Below are positions 1 through 8,455 of a DNA stretch of 64,000 bases, piece after piece. How positions within the stretch are numbered: position 1 is the stretch's first letter; every line of letters begins with the position of its first letter. A program made the position numbers and the translations under genes. Source of the stretch: CAYGEY01 sp964349065 (GTDB lineage Bacteria > Patescibacteriota > Gracilibacteria > 1-14-2-50-48-13); the NCBI GenBank assembly GCA_964349065.1, contig CAYGEY010000002.1, forward strand, positions 3,066 to 67,065. Reading direction: 5' to 3'. The notes beneath the pieces were generated by a model, which had not been told where the DNA came from, ran no database searches, and saw only the letters and a program-made list of their open reading frames with translations.

Positions 1-800
1 ATAGGAAATGTAAAAATACGACCTTTCAGATCCCCGGCTGACATTACTTTTATGTATGCCTCATTGATACACATCATCTCTTTCTCCAGTTCACCAAAAG
101 TGTAGTCAAATTCTTTTCCTCCAAGTACGAGCTTCTTATCCTCCAAATCTTTGGGGCAATTCCAGTCAAATGTGATATTAGTAAACGGCGTCTGACTCCC
201 CCAACGAGACGGAATATTGAGATTGAAAACAAACGACTGCATTGCGTCATAGACATACTTTTTTACTTTATCGTTAATATATTTTTCACGATCATCGATA
301 GAAGGGAAAGCTACTTGGTATTCCTCAATTTCTTTTCGTATTTCCAACTCGTGTTTTTTTACAAATGGAGCTAGGTAGGTGTCAAATGATGAAAACGCCT
401 GCGCTCCCGCCCATTCATTTTGCAATGTCCCTAAAAAGTTTACCATTTGCGCTACTGCTGAGACGAGATTTTTAGGAGGGCCACTTTCGATTTTATCTGC
501 AACTCCATTAAACCCTTCTTCTAAAAGTACACGAAGTGACCACCCTGCGCAATATCCGGAAAACATAGAAAGGTCATGGATGTGCATATCTCCGCTTCGA
601 TGCGCGGTACTGATCTCTTCATTGTACACTTTATCAAGCCAATAATTGGCAATGACCTTGCCGGAAACGTTAAGAATCAGCCCACCAAGCGAGTATCCTT
701 GATTAGCATTCTCCTTCACCCGCCAATCATGTTGCATGAGATATTCAGCAACTGTTTGCACCGGATGGACCACTGCATGTTTAGGATTATTTTCTGGCAT
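1..800 (-). CDS. nrdD: Anaerobic ribonucleoside-triphosphate reductase, N-terminal part (cut by window edge)
   Basis: Translating the reverse strand gives about 266 residues of class III (glycyl-radical) ribonucleotide reductase, which makes dNTPs without oxygen. Recognisable pieces are 'GYSLGGLILNVSGKVIANYW', 'HIHDLSMFSGYCAGWSLR' and 'SRWGSQTPFTNITFDW', all typical of the NrdD core. The reading frame stays open to position 1, so the C-terminal half with the glycyl-radical site lies outside. The ATG at 800 is the first start after an in-frame TAA. The usual N-terminal ATP-cone is missing with this start, so activity may lack dATP feedback. Two NrdR-type boxes sit directly upstream. No strong ribosome binding site is visible. 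Confidence 0.93.
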   Translation of the reverse strand, partial: MPENNPKHAVVHPVQTVAEYLMQHDWRVKENANQGYSLGGLILNVSGKVIANYWLDKVYNEEISTAHRSGDMHIHDLSMFSGYCAGWSLRVLLEEGFNGVADKIESGPPKNLVSAVAQMVNFLGTLQNEWAGAQAFSSFDTYLAPFVKKHELEIRKEIEEYQVAFPSIDDREKYINDKVKKYVYDAMQSFVFNLNIPSRWGSQTPFTNITFDWNCPKDLEDKKLVLGGKEFDYTFGELEKEMMCINEAYIKVMSAGDLKGRIFTFP

Positions 801-802
801 AC

Positions 803-850
803 ATACTATATTTAGTGATTACTTTTACATTATCATACTAAATATGGTTT
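803..850 (-). promoter_or_regulatory. Tandem NrdR boxes upstream of nrdD
   Basis: Two 16-base sites, 803-818 (ATACTATATTTAGTGA) and 835-850 (ATACTAAATATGGTTT), match the published NrdR consensus acaCwAtATaTwGtgt at about 13 and 12 positions. They are offset by 32 bases, the three-helical-turn spacing known for NrdR boxes. The first site ends next to the nrdD start codon. Seen: the repeats and spacing. Inferred: repression by an NrdR encoded elsewhere. Confidence 0.75.
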
Positions 851-975
851 TGTTCCATTCCAAGAGCATTTTTTTTATGGGTTTGACGGAGTTCAAAAAA
901 ACTATCGGAAGAAATGGTGAAAGTGTCACTGGAGTGGTCTTGGAATAGTGGACAAATACTCACTATGATGTCGTA

Positions 976-1932
976 TTATTTTTTTATTTCAAATTTTTGG
1001 AGGAGATGTTTTATACTTTGTATGTCTTGAATACCCAGTTTTAAAGCCAAATACTGAGCTTTTTCATAGAGTTGGTGAACAGACTTTAGAGAAAAGTGGG
1101 GCAGATTTTTGGAAAGGATTATCTGAAGATATTTTTGATATTCTTCAGGAGTGAGAACTTCCCCATTCATAATTTTTGGTTTGAGTTCGGGAGTATCTGC
1201 GAGAAACAATAGAAGAATGGGAGTTACTTTCAGATTTTGGAGATCGGTAGAAATTTCTTTCGGATTATTATATTCTTCTGCATCATTATGCATTTGATAG
1301 AGAAGTCCCAGGAGTTTTGAAAACTCGAGGAGATTGTCTTTATCATTTGAGATTTGTATGTGAGCAAGAATGAGAGGAAGATATATTGAATAATATGCGG
1401 TTTTTTTAATGTACCAGGTTTGAAGCCCCTCCAAAGTAGGGATGTGATCATTCAAAAATTCATGCGTTTGACCTTGGATGGTTTGATCAACGGCTATGTA
1501 GAATTCTGCTTTGAGCTGTGGATCAATAGCACTTTGCGCAAGATGTTTGTAAGCTGCATTTGCAACCGCGTCCCCGATCATAAGTGCGAGAGACATGGCT
1601 TTGTGCGGTGAATACTTTTTTGCAAATTCAGTGTGGAGGGTGTTCTTACCTCTGCGTGTTTCATCCTGATCCATGATGTCATCATGAATGAGAAAATAAT
1701 TATGCAGGAGTTCGAGAGAGATTGCGACATTGATATCAGGAGCGACTTGGAGGTGCGTGCACATCTCGAAATAAAGTCGAGGGCGAAGTTGTTTTCCTCC
1801 TGTGAGGAGATACACTTTCGCATAATGAAGGCTAGCAGGGAAACTCTGAATTATATTTTCAACTGCGAGTTCGTATGGTTTAGTGAAAAAAATTTCAAAC
1901 ATGGATTGGGGATTACCGGGATTTTTTAGCAC
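976..1932 (-). CDS. Polyprenyl (trans-isoprenyl) diphosphate synthase family protein
   Basis: The family condenses isopentenyl diphosphate onto allylic diphosphates for quinone or lipid-carrier chains. The first Asp-rich motif is intact (HDDIMDQDETRRG, near residues 83-95), with the upstream GGKQLRP substrate-binding segment (45-51) and a lysine-threonine pair near 177. The second Asp-rich motif, normally DDxxD, reads NDAEE (216-220), so Mg binding on that side may be altered. Length 318 is normal. The listed start is GTG; an ATG ten codons later (1902) is equally possible, and neither has a clear Shine-Dalgarno. Product chain length cannot be told. Confidence 0.85.
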   Translation of the reverse strand: MLKNPGNPQSMFEIFFTKPYELAVENIIQSFPASLHYAKVYLLTGGKQLRPRLYFEMCTHLQVAPDINVAISLELLHNYFLIHDDIMDQDETRRGKNTLHTEFAKKYSPHKAMSLALMIGDAVANAAYKHLAQSAIDPQLKAEFYIAVDQTIQGQTHEFLNDHIPTLEGLQTWYIKKTAYYSIYLPLILAHIQISNDKDNLLEFSKLLGLLYQMHNDAEEYNNPKEISTDLQNLKVTPILLLFLADTPELKPKIMNGEVLTPEEYQKYLQIILSKNLPHFSLKSVHQLYEKAQYLALKLGIQDIQSIKHLLQKFEIKK

Positions 1933-1986
1933 AAAATGGAAAGAGTGAAAAGCCCCCCGGAGGGAGGGCGTAGTGAGAGAAAATCA

Positions 1987-2382
1987 TTATAATCTGCAAA
2001 TGGATTGCTGATAAAACTTATCCCTCCCCTTATCATATCTATTGATATCCTTGGTTTTCACCAATATATCATAAGAAAATTCATGGATCAGGTTTGTTTT
2101 AATATCCATGACCTGCAGATCCAGATTAAGGATAAATCCTGAACTAACTGGCTCAGCTTTTTCAAAACTGAATTTAATTGCACTTTGGTTTTCGTTACTA
2201 ATAAATGCTTGTTTCCCAAACCTTGCCTCAGTAATAGCATAAACAGTAAGTAGTCCAGGTTCTGGACCAAATTTTAGTACTGGAACGAAGCCGTAGCTTC
2301 TGAACCAATCACGAAAGTTTATGTAGTCCTTCTTTTCCTTGCCAGGGAAATAATAGTCCTCTGCTTTGCAGTACTGGTCCAA
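1987..2382 (-). CDS. Hypothetical protein (uncertain start)
   Basis: Unrecognised. The frame is open from an ATG at 2523, but that stretch overlaps the better-supported zinc-ribbon gene 2391-2591 in another frame. A TTG at 2382, just after the zinc-ribbon stop, would give about 131 residues starting LDQYCKAEDYYFPG with an AGAGAA sequence upstream, suggesting translational coupling. The protein is mixed alpha/beta by eye, with charged and aromatic residues and no membrane segment. It could be the downstream partner of, or once fused to, the zinc-ribbon domain. Existence as a gene is likely; start is not certain. Confidence 0.5.
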   Translation of the reverse strand: MDQYCKAEDYYFPGKEKKDYINFRDWFRSYGFVPVLKFGPEPGLLTVYAITEARFGKQAFISNENQSAIKFSFEKAEPVSSGFILNLDLQVMDIKTNLIHEFSYDILVKTKDINRYDKGRDKFYQQSICRL

Positions 2383-2390
2383 AAAAACTT

Positions 2391-2591
2391 CTATTTCTCT
2401 GAGTTTAAGATATCTTCGGCCACTTTTGCTTTGCAAAAAATGCAAAAAAATCCGTTCTTTGCATTTGGAAATAAAAAGAGACTCATTGAATCTAAGCATG
2501 CATTTTGTCCACATTTTTGGCATACTTTCCTTTCTTTGTTACTATTTTCATTGAGTTTTGCCAGGCTAAATGTCAGATGTAAATCTGGCAT
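2391..2591 (-). CDS. Small zinc-ribbon protein (two CxxC)
   Basis: A 66-residue protein with CQKC at residues 24-27 and CIFC at 50-53, separated by 22 residues and preceded by NGFF, the same layout as the genes at 3390 and 3699. Four cysteines in two CxxC knuckles predict a structural zinc site. The start is well supported by AAAGGAGTG six bases ahead of the ATG. It is the last of four neighbouring Cys-rich genes on this strand. Function unknown; small zinc ribbons often bind nucleic acid or protein partners, but nothing here decides that. Confidence 0.72.
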   Translation of the reverse strand: MPDLHLTFSLAKLNENSNKERKVCQKCGQNACLDSMSLFLFPNAKNGFFCIFCKAKVAEDILNSEK

Positions 2592-2659
2592 AGATCACTC
2601 CTTTTTAGTGTTATATTATTTCTAAATGTTTTGTGAGATTTGTAAATGGAATTGAAAAT

Positions 2660-2690
2660 AAAAAAATGGCCTCTCAAGAATTGAGAAGCC
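2660..2690 (-). terminator. Intrinsic terminator after the 2712-3374 gene
   Basis: On the minus strand a hairpin (GGCTTCTCAA / TTGAGAGGCC, loop of three, one mismatch) is followed by ATTTTTTTA. Confidence 0.75.
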
Positions 2691-2711
2691 TGGGGAGTTC
2701 TTGGTTAGAAG

Positions 2712-3374
2712 TTATTTTTCTGTTAAGTAGGCGTTATAACATCTCCGGTTCAGCACTCCCCTTTCTACTAAATTTGGATCCGTCTCATGGTGTTTTGTAT
2801 TTTCTTTCGAAAATATCTCACCGCAATCCATGCAGACCAATATAATTTTTCCTCGAAAAATCTTATTCTCATTTTGATTTTCAGTTGTAACATCAATACT
2901 TGAAGGATCCTTTTCCGCGTCGCCTGTGCAGTAATGGCAAACCCATGCCAATACATCATTTTCGTGTGGAAGTAATCTCATGCATTCCGTGTCATACTCT
3001 ACGTCGCAAGAATTGCACACAGCTTCCTGCTGATCTTCGATGGAAATATCCTCCTCTTCTTCTTCCTCGTCATCAACATTTTCAACTTGCTCATGATCGC
3101 AATCCAGACCACCACAGACAGGGCATTCAGTGCTATCATTTTCTGATACTGCTTTCCAATTAATATAAATCATAACTGAATGCATAGCATATAGCACTCT
3201 ACTGCCAACTTGCCGATCAGAAACAATTAGCTGTGCATCATCATGTATTTCCCTAACAATTCTTGGTCCTCCTGGTGGGAAAAATAATGCCTTTTCTTTT
3301 GAGATAACAAGTCCAAAACCATGACCGCTATATGACCAGTACTTGTGTCCCACTTCAAATTCTATCTTCTCCAT
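2712..3374 (-). CDS. Cys-rich multi-zinc-finger protein with acidic linker
   Basis: Unrecognised 220-residue protein. An N-terminal all-beta-looking region (1-75) without cysteines is followed by CPVC (84-87) plus CDH (92-94), an acidic linker of Asp and Glu (101-109), CNSC (120-123), C131, WVCHYC (146-149), VCMDC (181-184) and C212. The W-V-C-x-x-C piece matches the small zinc-ribbon proteins on either side, so this looks like a multi-domain member of the same family. An AGAGGT ribosome binding site seven bases ahead supports the ATG. A terminator follows it. No catalytic motif seen. Confidence 0.75.
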   Translation of the reverse strand: MEKIEFEVGHKYWSYSGHGFGLVISKEKALFFPPGGPRIVREIHDDAQLIVSDRQVGSRVLYAMHSVMIYINWKAVSENDSTECPVCGGLDCDHEQVENVDDEEEEEEDISIEDQQEAVCNSCDVEYDTECMRLLPHENDVLAWVCHYCTGDAEKDPSSIDVTTENQNENKIFRGKIILVCMDCGEIFSKENTKHHETDPNLVERGVLNRRCYNAYLTEK

Positions 3375-3389
3375 AATTTTTACCTCTTT

Positions 3390-3596
3390 TCATTTTTTAT
3401 TTTCTGCACTCAAACTAATAAACACAATATCTTTTTCTTTATAACAATCCATACATACCCATTTTCCGCTTTCCCCCTCTGAAAATGGTAATATGTATTT
3501 CATATGAACTGTTTTAATAAATTTCTGACAATAGTGACATACTGCTCTAACATCACTTTTGCCGAAAAGTTTTTCAAATAAATCATTTGATGACAC
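3390..3596 (-). CDS. Small zinc-ribbon protein (two CxxC)
   Basis: 68 residues, GTG start backed by a GAGGT ribosome binding site seven bases upstream. CHYC at 20-23 and CMDC at 48-51, the second preceded by SGKWV, predict one zinc site. The spacing and the Gly-x-Trp before the second knuckle are shared with the genes at 2391 and 3699. It lies 15 bases upstream of the 220-residue Cys-rich gene, so the two are probably co-transcribed. Function unknown. Confidence 0.7.
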   Translation of the reverse strand: MSSNDLFEKLFGKSDVRAVCHYCQKFIKTVHMKYILPFSEGESGKWVCMDCYKEKDIVFISLSAENKK

Positions 3597-3656
3597 ACGC
3601 TCTACCTCACATTTTATTTGTACTATTTCTACACGTTTTATAAATATTGTAAACTA

Positions 3657-3682
3657 AAACCCCCTCACAACGGAGGGGGTTT
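3657..3682 (-). terminator. Strong hairpin terminator after the 3699 gene
   Basis: Perfect ten-base stem AAACCCCCTC / GAGGGGGTTT with a six-base loop. On the minus strand it is followed by TTTTAGTTTAC. Confidence 0.8.
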
Positions 3683-3698
3683 AACATTGAAATGAAAT

Positions 3699-3908
3699 TT
3701 AGAGATTTTCATTTTGTAAGCAGTGTGGACAAATCCACATACCATTGCTTACCTCAGCAATTTCACGACTTTTAATTTTAGGCTCGAAAACAGTAAAACA
3801 GAGTGAACAAATCTTTTCTTCTATAATTGTAACTTCAGAATTACTACATATAGCTGTAATAAATGAAACTTGTCTCTCTTCTTCAAAAGGAACTTGTTGT
3901 AACGACAT
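3699..3908 (-). CDS. Small zinc-ribbon protein (two CxxC)
   Basis: 69 residues with CSLC at 34-37 and CPHC at 60-63, the second preceded by NGMWI. A GAGG ribosome binding site eight bases upstream supports the ATG. It has its own terminator, so it is transcribed separately from the next gene downstream. Same layout as the genes at 2391 and 3390. Function unknown. Confidence 0.7.
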   Translation of the reverse strand: MSLQQVPFEEERQVSFITAICSNSEVTIIEEKICSLCFTVFEPKIKSREIAEVSNGMWICPHCLQNENL

Positions 3909-4037
3909 GACTTTAACCTCATCTAATTTTTTATTATTTTATAATATATTATTATTAAGTCAATGTTTTCTCCACACCTCCCTACACGAAACTCCCAAAA
4001 ACTGTATCATGTCCACACTTAACCAAATAATTTTGCC

Positions 4038-5450
4038 ATGGAGAAAATCACCCCACAATCACAAGACTTTGCACAGTGGTATCAGGACATCGTCAAAGAA
4101 GCGGACCTTGCAGAGAATTCTGAAGTGCGCGGATGTGGAATTGTGAAGCCATACGGCTATAAAATGTGGGATCTCATTCGTAATGAGCTCAACTCCCGCA
4201 TCGAAAAAGACGGCGTGGAAAATCTCTACTTTCCGATCTTCCTCCCTCTCTCCAATTTAGAAATGGAAAAAGACCATATCGAAGGATTTGCTCCAGAGCT
4301 CGCAGTGGTCACTCATGGTGGAGGTGAAGAACTCGTCAACAAGCTTGCAGTGCGGCCAACTTCAGAGGCGGCGATGTATTCTACCTACGCGAAATGGATC
4401 CAAAGCTATAAAGACCTCCCCATGCGCTACAACCAATGGGCAAATGTCGTTCGTTGGGAAAAGCGGCCACGACCGTTTTTGCGTTGGTCAGAATTCCAGT
4501 GGCAGGAAGGGCATACGTGTTTTGCGAATAAAGATGAGGCGGTGACAGAAGTAGCGCACATGCTGGAAATGTACAAAGATATTTTTGATTGGATGGCAAT
4601 CCCCGCTATTTTAGGGATGAAATCCGAAGCGGAAAAATTTGCCGGTGCGGATACGACATATACTGTTGAAGTCATGGCCAAAGATGGAAAAGCCATTCAG
4701 GGAGCGACATCGCATTACTTGGGGACGCATTTCGCAGAAGTGTTTGGTGTGAAATACCAAGGTCAAGACGGGAAGGAGCATTTAGTTCACCAAAATAGTT
4801 GGGGGATGTCATGGCGGACGATCGGGGCATTAATCATGGTCCATGGTGATGATAAAGGACTGCGTCTGCCTCCAAATGTGGCTCCCTTTCAGATTGTGAT
4901 TGTGCCTATTACCCGGGATGAAAATAAAGATAAAGTTTTAAATTATGCAAAAAAATTGAAAGAACAATTGGGTGATTATCGAGTGAAAATAGATGACAGT
5001 GCAGGATCGCCGGGATTTAAGTTCAATCAATGGGAGATGAAAGGCGTGCCGGTGCGAATCGAGATTGGTGAGCGAGAAGTGGATGAAGATAAATTAACAG
5101 TATTCCGAAGAGATCTTGGAGAAAAAAGTGTGATGACTGAAGCTGAGTTTTTGTCTGGAGTTTCTGACTTAATGAAATCTATCCATGAAAATTTGTACTC
5201 CCAAGCAGAAAAATTTATGAACTCTCATATAGTTCGGATCGAATCATGGGAAGAGATTGGAGATCAAGTTGGTTTTTTTGAAGCAAGTTGGTGTGAGTCT
5301 CCGGAATCAGAGAAAATACTCAAGGAGAAATATTCCATGGTGTCGAGATGTTTGCCGAAAAAGTATGAGGGGGCCTCACCGAAAAGTAAGAAGTGTTTCA
5401 TCACAGGGGAAGAGGCAAAACATGATTGGTATTTTGCGAAGAGTTACTAA
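4038..5450 (+). CDS. proS: Prolyl-tRNA synthetase, archaeal/eukaryotic type
   Basis: Charges tRNA-Pro. The 470-residue protein has class II signatures: GYKMWDLIRNELNSRI (motif 1 region), RWEKRPRPFLRWSEFQWQEG (motif 2) and WGMSWRTIGALIMVHGDDKG (motif 3). It lacks the inserted editing domain of the E. coli-type enzyme and ends in a Tyr-terminated tail (DWYFAKSY), as in the short archaeal/eukaryotic form. The start is the first ATG that gives the conserved N-terminus. A repeated hairpin (see 5463) follows ten bases after the stop. Confidence 0.95.
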   Translation: MEKITPQSQDFAQWYQDIVKEADLAENSEVRGCGIVKPYGYKMWDLIRNELNSRIEKDGVENLYFPIFLPLSNLEMEKDHIEGFAPELAVVTHGGGEELVNKLAVRPTSEAAMYSTYAKWIQSYKDLPMRYNQWANVVRWEKRPRPFLRWSEFQWQEGHTCFANKDEAVTEVAHMLEMYKDIFDWMAIPAILGMKSEAEKFAGADTTYTVEVMAKDGKAIQGATSHYLGTHFAEVFGVKYQGQDGKEHLVHQNSWGMSWRTIGALIMVHGDDKGLRLPPNVAPFQIVIVPITRDENKDKVLNYAKKLKEQLGDYRVKIDDSAGSPGFKFNQWEMKGVPVRIEIGEREVDEDKLTVFRRDLGEKSVMTEAEFLSGVSDLMKSIHENLYSQAEKFMNSHIVRIESWEEIGDQVGFFEASWCESPESEKILKEKYSMVSRCLPKKYEGASPKSKKCFITGEEAKHDWYFAKSY

Positions 5451-5462
5451 TACTTTTTTTAA

Positions 5463-5499
5463 TTTTTGAACCGATCACAAAACGTAATCGGTTCAAAAA
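5463..5499 (+). terminator. Hairpin terminator, family with conserved loop (copy 1)
   Basis: Stem TTTTTGAACCGAT / ATCGGTTCAAAAA closing over CACAAAACGTA, 12 bases after the proS stop. A second copy with compensatory changes follows deaD at 63829. A-tracts and T-tracts on both sides make it bidirectional, also serving the convergent gene 5517. Confidence 0.8.
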
Positions 5500-5516
5500 T
5501 ATGATTTTTCTAAAAC

Positions 5517-5960
5517 CTACGCTGCTTTACTCCACAAAAAATAGAGCAATGCCGCCGCAACATGCAAATCTAACCAAATGCGTGAACCATTGATAAACAA
5601 AAGTTTCCATGACATATTCTCCCATGCAACATTAGAGAATAAGATTGTCCATGCTGCAGATGTGACTAAACACGCCAATATCATTGCAGAGGCAAATGAT
5701 GTCGGATCAACCAAAACAAACAAAATTGCAAACATAATATTTCGCACAATACAGTACAGGTTCTCTATCAAAAATGCTCGTCCCATTCCTTCATTCATCC
5801 CCTTCGGATCCGGCTTTATATTCGCCAATTTCATCCAGATTTTTCCAAAAAGAGGACCATACCAAAGCATCCCGATGATGTTCGCAGCTACGATGCTCAG
5901 CACTATTGGAAGCCACGGAAGCTGAGTCAAAACGGTCATTAATTGTGATTCGATATTCAT
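5517..5960 (-). CDS. DUF1761-like integral membrane protein
   Basis: 147 residues with about four predicted transmembrane helices (roughly 15-35, 65-85, 90-110, 128-144). The N-terminal AANIIGMLWYGPLFGKIWMK segment is typical of the DUF1761 family, whose function is unknown. It is convergent with proS and shares the terminator between them. The ATG start is the first in the frame after the upstream stop. Confidence 0.75.
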   Translation of the reverse strand: MNIESQLMTVLTQLPWLPIVLSIVAANIIGMLWYGPLFGKIWMKLANIKPDPKGMNEGMGRAFLIENLYCIVRNIMFAILFVLVDPTSFASAMILACLVTSAAWTILFSNVAWENMSWKLLFINGSRIWLDLHVAAALLYFLWSKAA

Positions 5961-6094
5961 AATAGATAAAAAGAAATAGTGATTTGAGTATAAATGACTT
6001 TTTCACAATGTAAATCATAGCAAAAACCGGCTTCCATATTTGTTTTTTGGTGAATATTATGGTATACTTTAGCTAAATAATTTTAGACTTATAC

Positions 6095-8455
6095 ATGAAG
6101 AAATCCTCAAAGATTCCATTAGTCGCACTTGACCAATATTTCCGAGCCAGTAATTACCTCTCTGTTGCTCAGATTTTCTTACGGGAGAACTTTCTTCTTA
6201 CAAAACCTCTTGCTTTCCATAACATTAAATCCCGCCTCCTAGGCCACTTCGGGACCTGCCCCGGGATTAATTTTGTGTATACCCATCTCAACTACTACCT
6301 CACGAAACATAAAGAAAGCATTTTATTTGTACTCGGACCGGGACACGGTTTCCCTGCTATTCAAGCGCAAAACTTCATAGACGGGACGCTTTCCCATTTT
6401 GAAGAAACTCGTGTGCCCTATAATTACAGCGGGATGAAAACCATGATTAGTGGTTTCTCCTACCCGTACGGCTTTCCAAGCCACGTGAATCCCGGCTCTC
6501 CCGGAGCGATACTTGAGGGTGGGGAACTGGGGTACAGTCTTTCTACCTCATTCGGTGCGGTATTAGATAATCCTGATCTCACTGTCGCATGTCTAATTGG
6601 CGATGGGGAAGCCGAAACCGGGGCGTTAGCTACTGCGTGGCATTGTAACAAATTTCTTGATCCGAAAACTTCGGGTGCCGTACTTCCCATCCTGCACCTC
6701 AATGGATACAAGATCTCAGGTCCGACTATTTTTGGACGTATGTCTGATACTGAACTTCAAAAACTTTTTGAAGGATACGGATACACCGTGCACTTCGTGG
6801 ATTACACCAAAAAAGAAAATATCCATGAACAGATGGCAGAAACTATGGAAACAGCTTTTGCCGAAATAAAAGCCATCCAGAAAAAAGCGAGGTCCGGGAA
6901 AGATGTCGAAAAGCCGGCTTGGCCGATGATCATCATGCGTACGCTCAAGGGTTGGACTGGTGTGAAAAAATTAAAAGGTCGGGATATTGAAGGGAACTTT
7001 GCTGCTCATCAAGTTGTCCTCACCAAAGCGATGTCTGACCAGTCAGAACTCTCCATGCTAGAAGACTGGTTGAAATCATATCATTTTGAAGAACTATATA
7101 ATCCCAAAACAGGATTTAATAAAAACATTCAGTCGCTCATACCAGCAAAAGACCTCCGTATCGGTATGAATAAACACGCTCTCGGCGGACTTGTTTCACA
7201 AAAACTGAACTTCCCTGACATAAAAAAGCATGCGCTTGACATAAAAAAACCAGGTACTATAAACGGCTTAGCAATGCATGCAATCGGGAAATATCTTAAA
7301 GAAATTTTTGAAAAAAATAAAAATAACTTCCGAATTTTCAGCCCTGATGAGACGTATTCAAACAAACTGCAAGATGTCTTTGAAGAGACGTCAAGAGCGT
7401 GGCAGTGGCCCATAATGAAGCATGATGAAGATATGTCCCGTCATGGCCGCGTTATAGAAATGTTATCAGAACACACGCTCCAGGGACTTATGCAAGGATA
7501 TATCTTGACAGGACGATATGGTGTTTTTCCATCATACGAAGCATTTTTACAGATTGTTTCGTCAATGACAGATCAATATGCAAAATTTCTCAAGGCTTCT
7601 TTTGAAGTTTCTTGGAGACTTCCTGTTCCGTCATTTAATTATATTTTGTCAAGTCTTGGATGGAGACAAGATCATAACGGATATTCGCACCAGAACCCGA
7701 GTTTCATTTCTAATATCCTGGCAAAGCACGGGAATTTTGCGAGCGTGTACTTCCCTGTCGATGTCAATTCCGCTCTGGCTGTGATGGAAGAGTGTTTACA
7801 TGACTCAAATTGCATCAATGTCATCGTTTGTGAAAAACAAGAACATTTGCAATGGTTAACGCTTGAACAAGCACGCAAACAAGTGAAGGAAGGTCTCGCC
7901 ATTTGGCATGATTTTTCTGATAACAACCCGGACATTGTTTTTAGTTCTGCAGGCGATTACCCTACTATCGAAACCATTGCGGCGATTGATTTCTTGAAAA
8001 AAGAATTTCCGAAAGTGAAAGTACGATACGTGAATATCATGGAGCTCACGAGTATTTCGGTGGCTGACCCAAGATCTAATACTACAAAAGAAAATTTCGA
8101 AAGTTATTATACTAAAGATAAACCGGTGATATTTAATTATCATGGCTATAGAGGCGATATCAAACAACTCTTGTTTGATTCGATTGACAGTGACCGAAAC
8201 CGTTTCGTGATTCATGGGTATGAAGAGAATGGCTCCACCACTACCCCGTTTGATATGCAAATTCGCAATAAAACAGATCGGTTACATTTGGTGCGAGATG
8301 CACTAAATATGCTTACCGAGAGAAAAGTCGTTGATGCAGTTAATGCAGAAAAAGTTCAGATTAAAATACAAAAAATGCTTGAAGAACACCGAGCATATAT
8401 CATTGAACATGGCGACGATCCTGAATTTATAACCAATTGGAAATGGGGTACATAA
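6095..8455 (+). CDS. xfp: Xylulose-5-phosphate/fructose-6-phosphate phosphoketolase
   Basis: Thiamine-diphosphate enzyme that splits xylulose-5-P (or fructose-6-P) with phosphate to acetyl phosphate plus glyceraldehyde-3-P (or erythrose-4-P). Full family length (786). Visible motifs: GPGHG (81-85), EGGELGYSLS (141-150) and the ThDP/Mg site GDGEAETG (169-176). A TATACT box with TGG in front lies about 30 bases upstream of the ATG, with a TTGTTT 17 bases before it. Its stop overlaps the start of ackA by 13 bases, so acetyl phosphate formation and use are translationally linked. Confidence 0.97.
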   Translation: MKKSSKIPLVALDQYFRASNYLSVAQIFLRENFLLTKPLAFHNIKSRLLGHFGTCPGINFVYTHLNYYLTKHKESILFVLGPGHGFPAIQAQNFIDGTLSHFEETRVPYNYSGMKTMISGFSYPYGFPSHVNPGSPGAILEGGELGYSLSTSFGAVLDNPDLTVACLIGDGEAETGALATAWHCNKFLDPKTSGAVLPILHLNGYKISGPTIFGRMSDTELQKLFEGYGYTVHFVDYTKKENIHEQMAETMETAFAEIKAIQKKARSGKDVEKPAWPMIIMRTLKGWTGVKKLKGRDIEGNFAAHQVVLTKAMSDQSELSMLEDWLKSYHFEELYNPKTGFNKNIQSLIPAKDLRIGMNKHALGGLVSQKLNFPDIKKHALDIKKPGTINGLAMHAIGKYLKEIFEKNKNNFRIFSPDETYSNKLQDVFEETSRAWQWPIMKHDEDMSRHGRVIEMLSEHTLQGLMQGYILTGRYGVFPSYEAFLQIVSSMTDQYAKFLKASFEVSWRLPVPSFNYILSSLGWRQDHNGYSHQNPSFISNILAKHGNFASVYFPVDVNSALAVMEECLHDSNCINVIVCEKQEHLQWLTLEQARKQVKEGLAIWHDFSDNNPDIVFSSAGDYPTIETIAAIDFLKKEFPKVKVRYVNIMELTSISVADPRSNTTKENFESYYTKDKPVIFNYHGYRGDIKQLLFDSIDSDRNRFVIHGYEENGSTTTPFDMQIRNKTDRLHLVRDALNMLTERKVVDAVNAEKVQIKIQKMLEEHRAYIIEHGDDPEFITNWKWGT

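Noticed and set aside
736..948. Plus-strand open frame of 70 codons
   Set aside because: It overlaps nrdD and the NrdR boxes, has no ribosome site, and the sequence is not protein-like.
3909..4037. T-box or other riboswitch before proS
   Set aside because: No TGGNACC motif, antiterminator or terminator could be found; the leader is short and unstructured.
7856..8260. Minus-strand frame of 134 codons inside xfp
   Set aside because: Fully inside phosphoketolase; composition matches a shadow of its codons.
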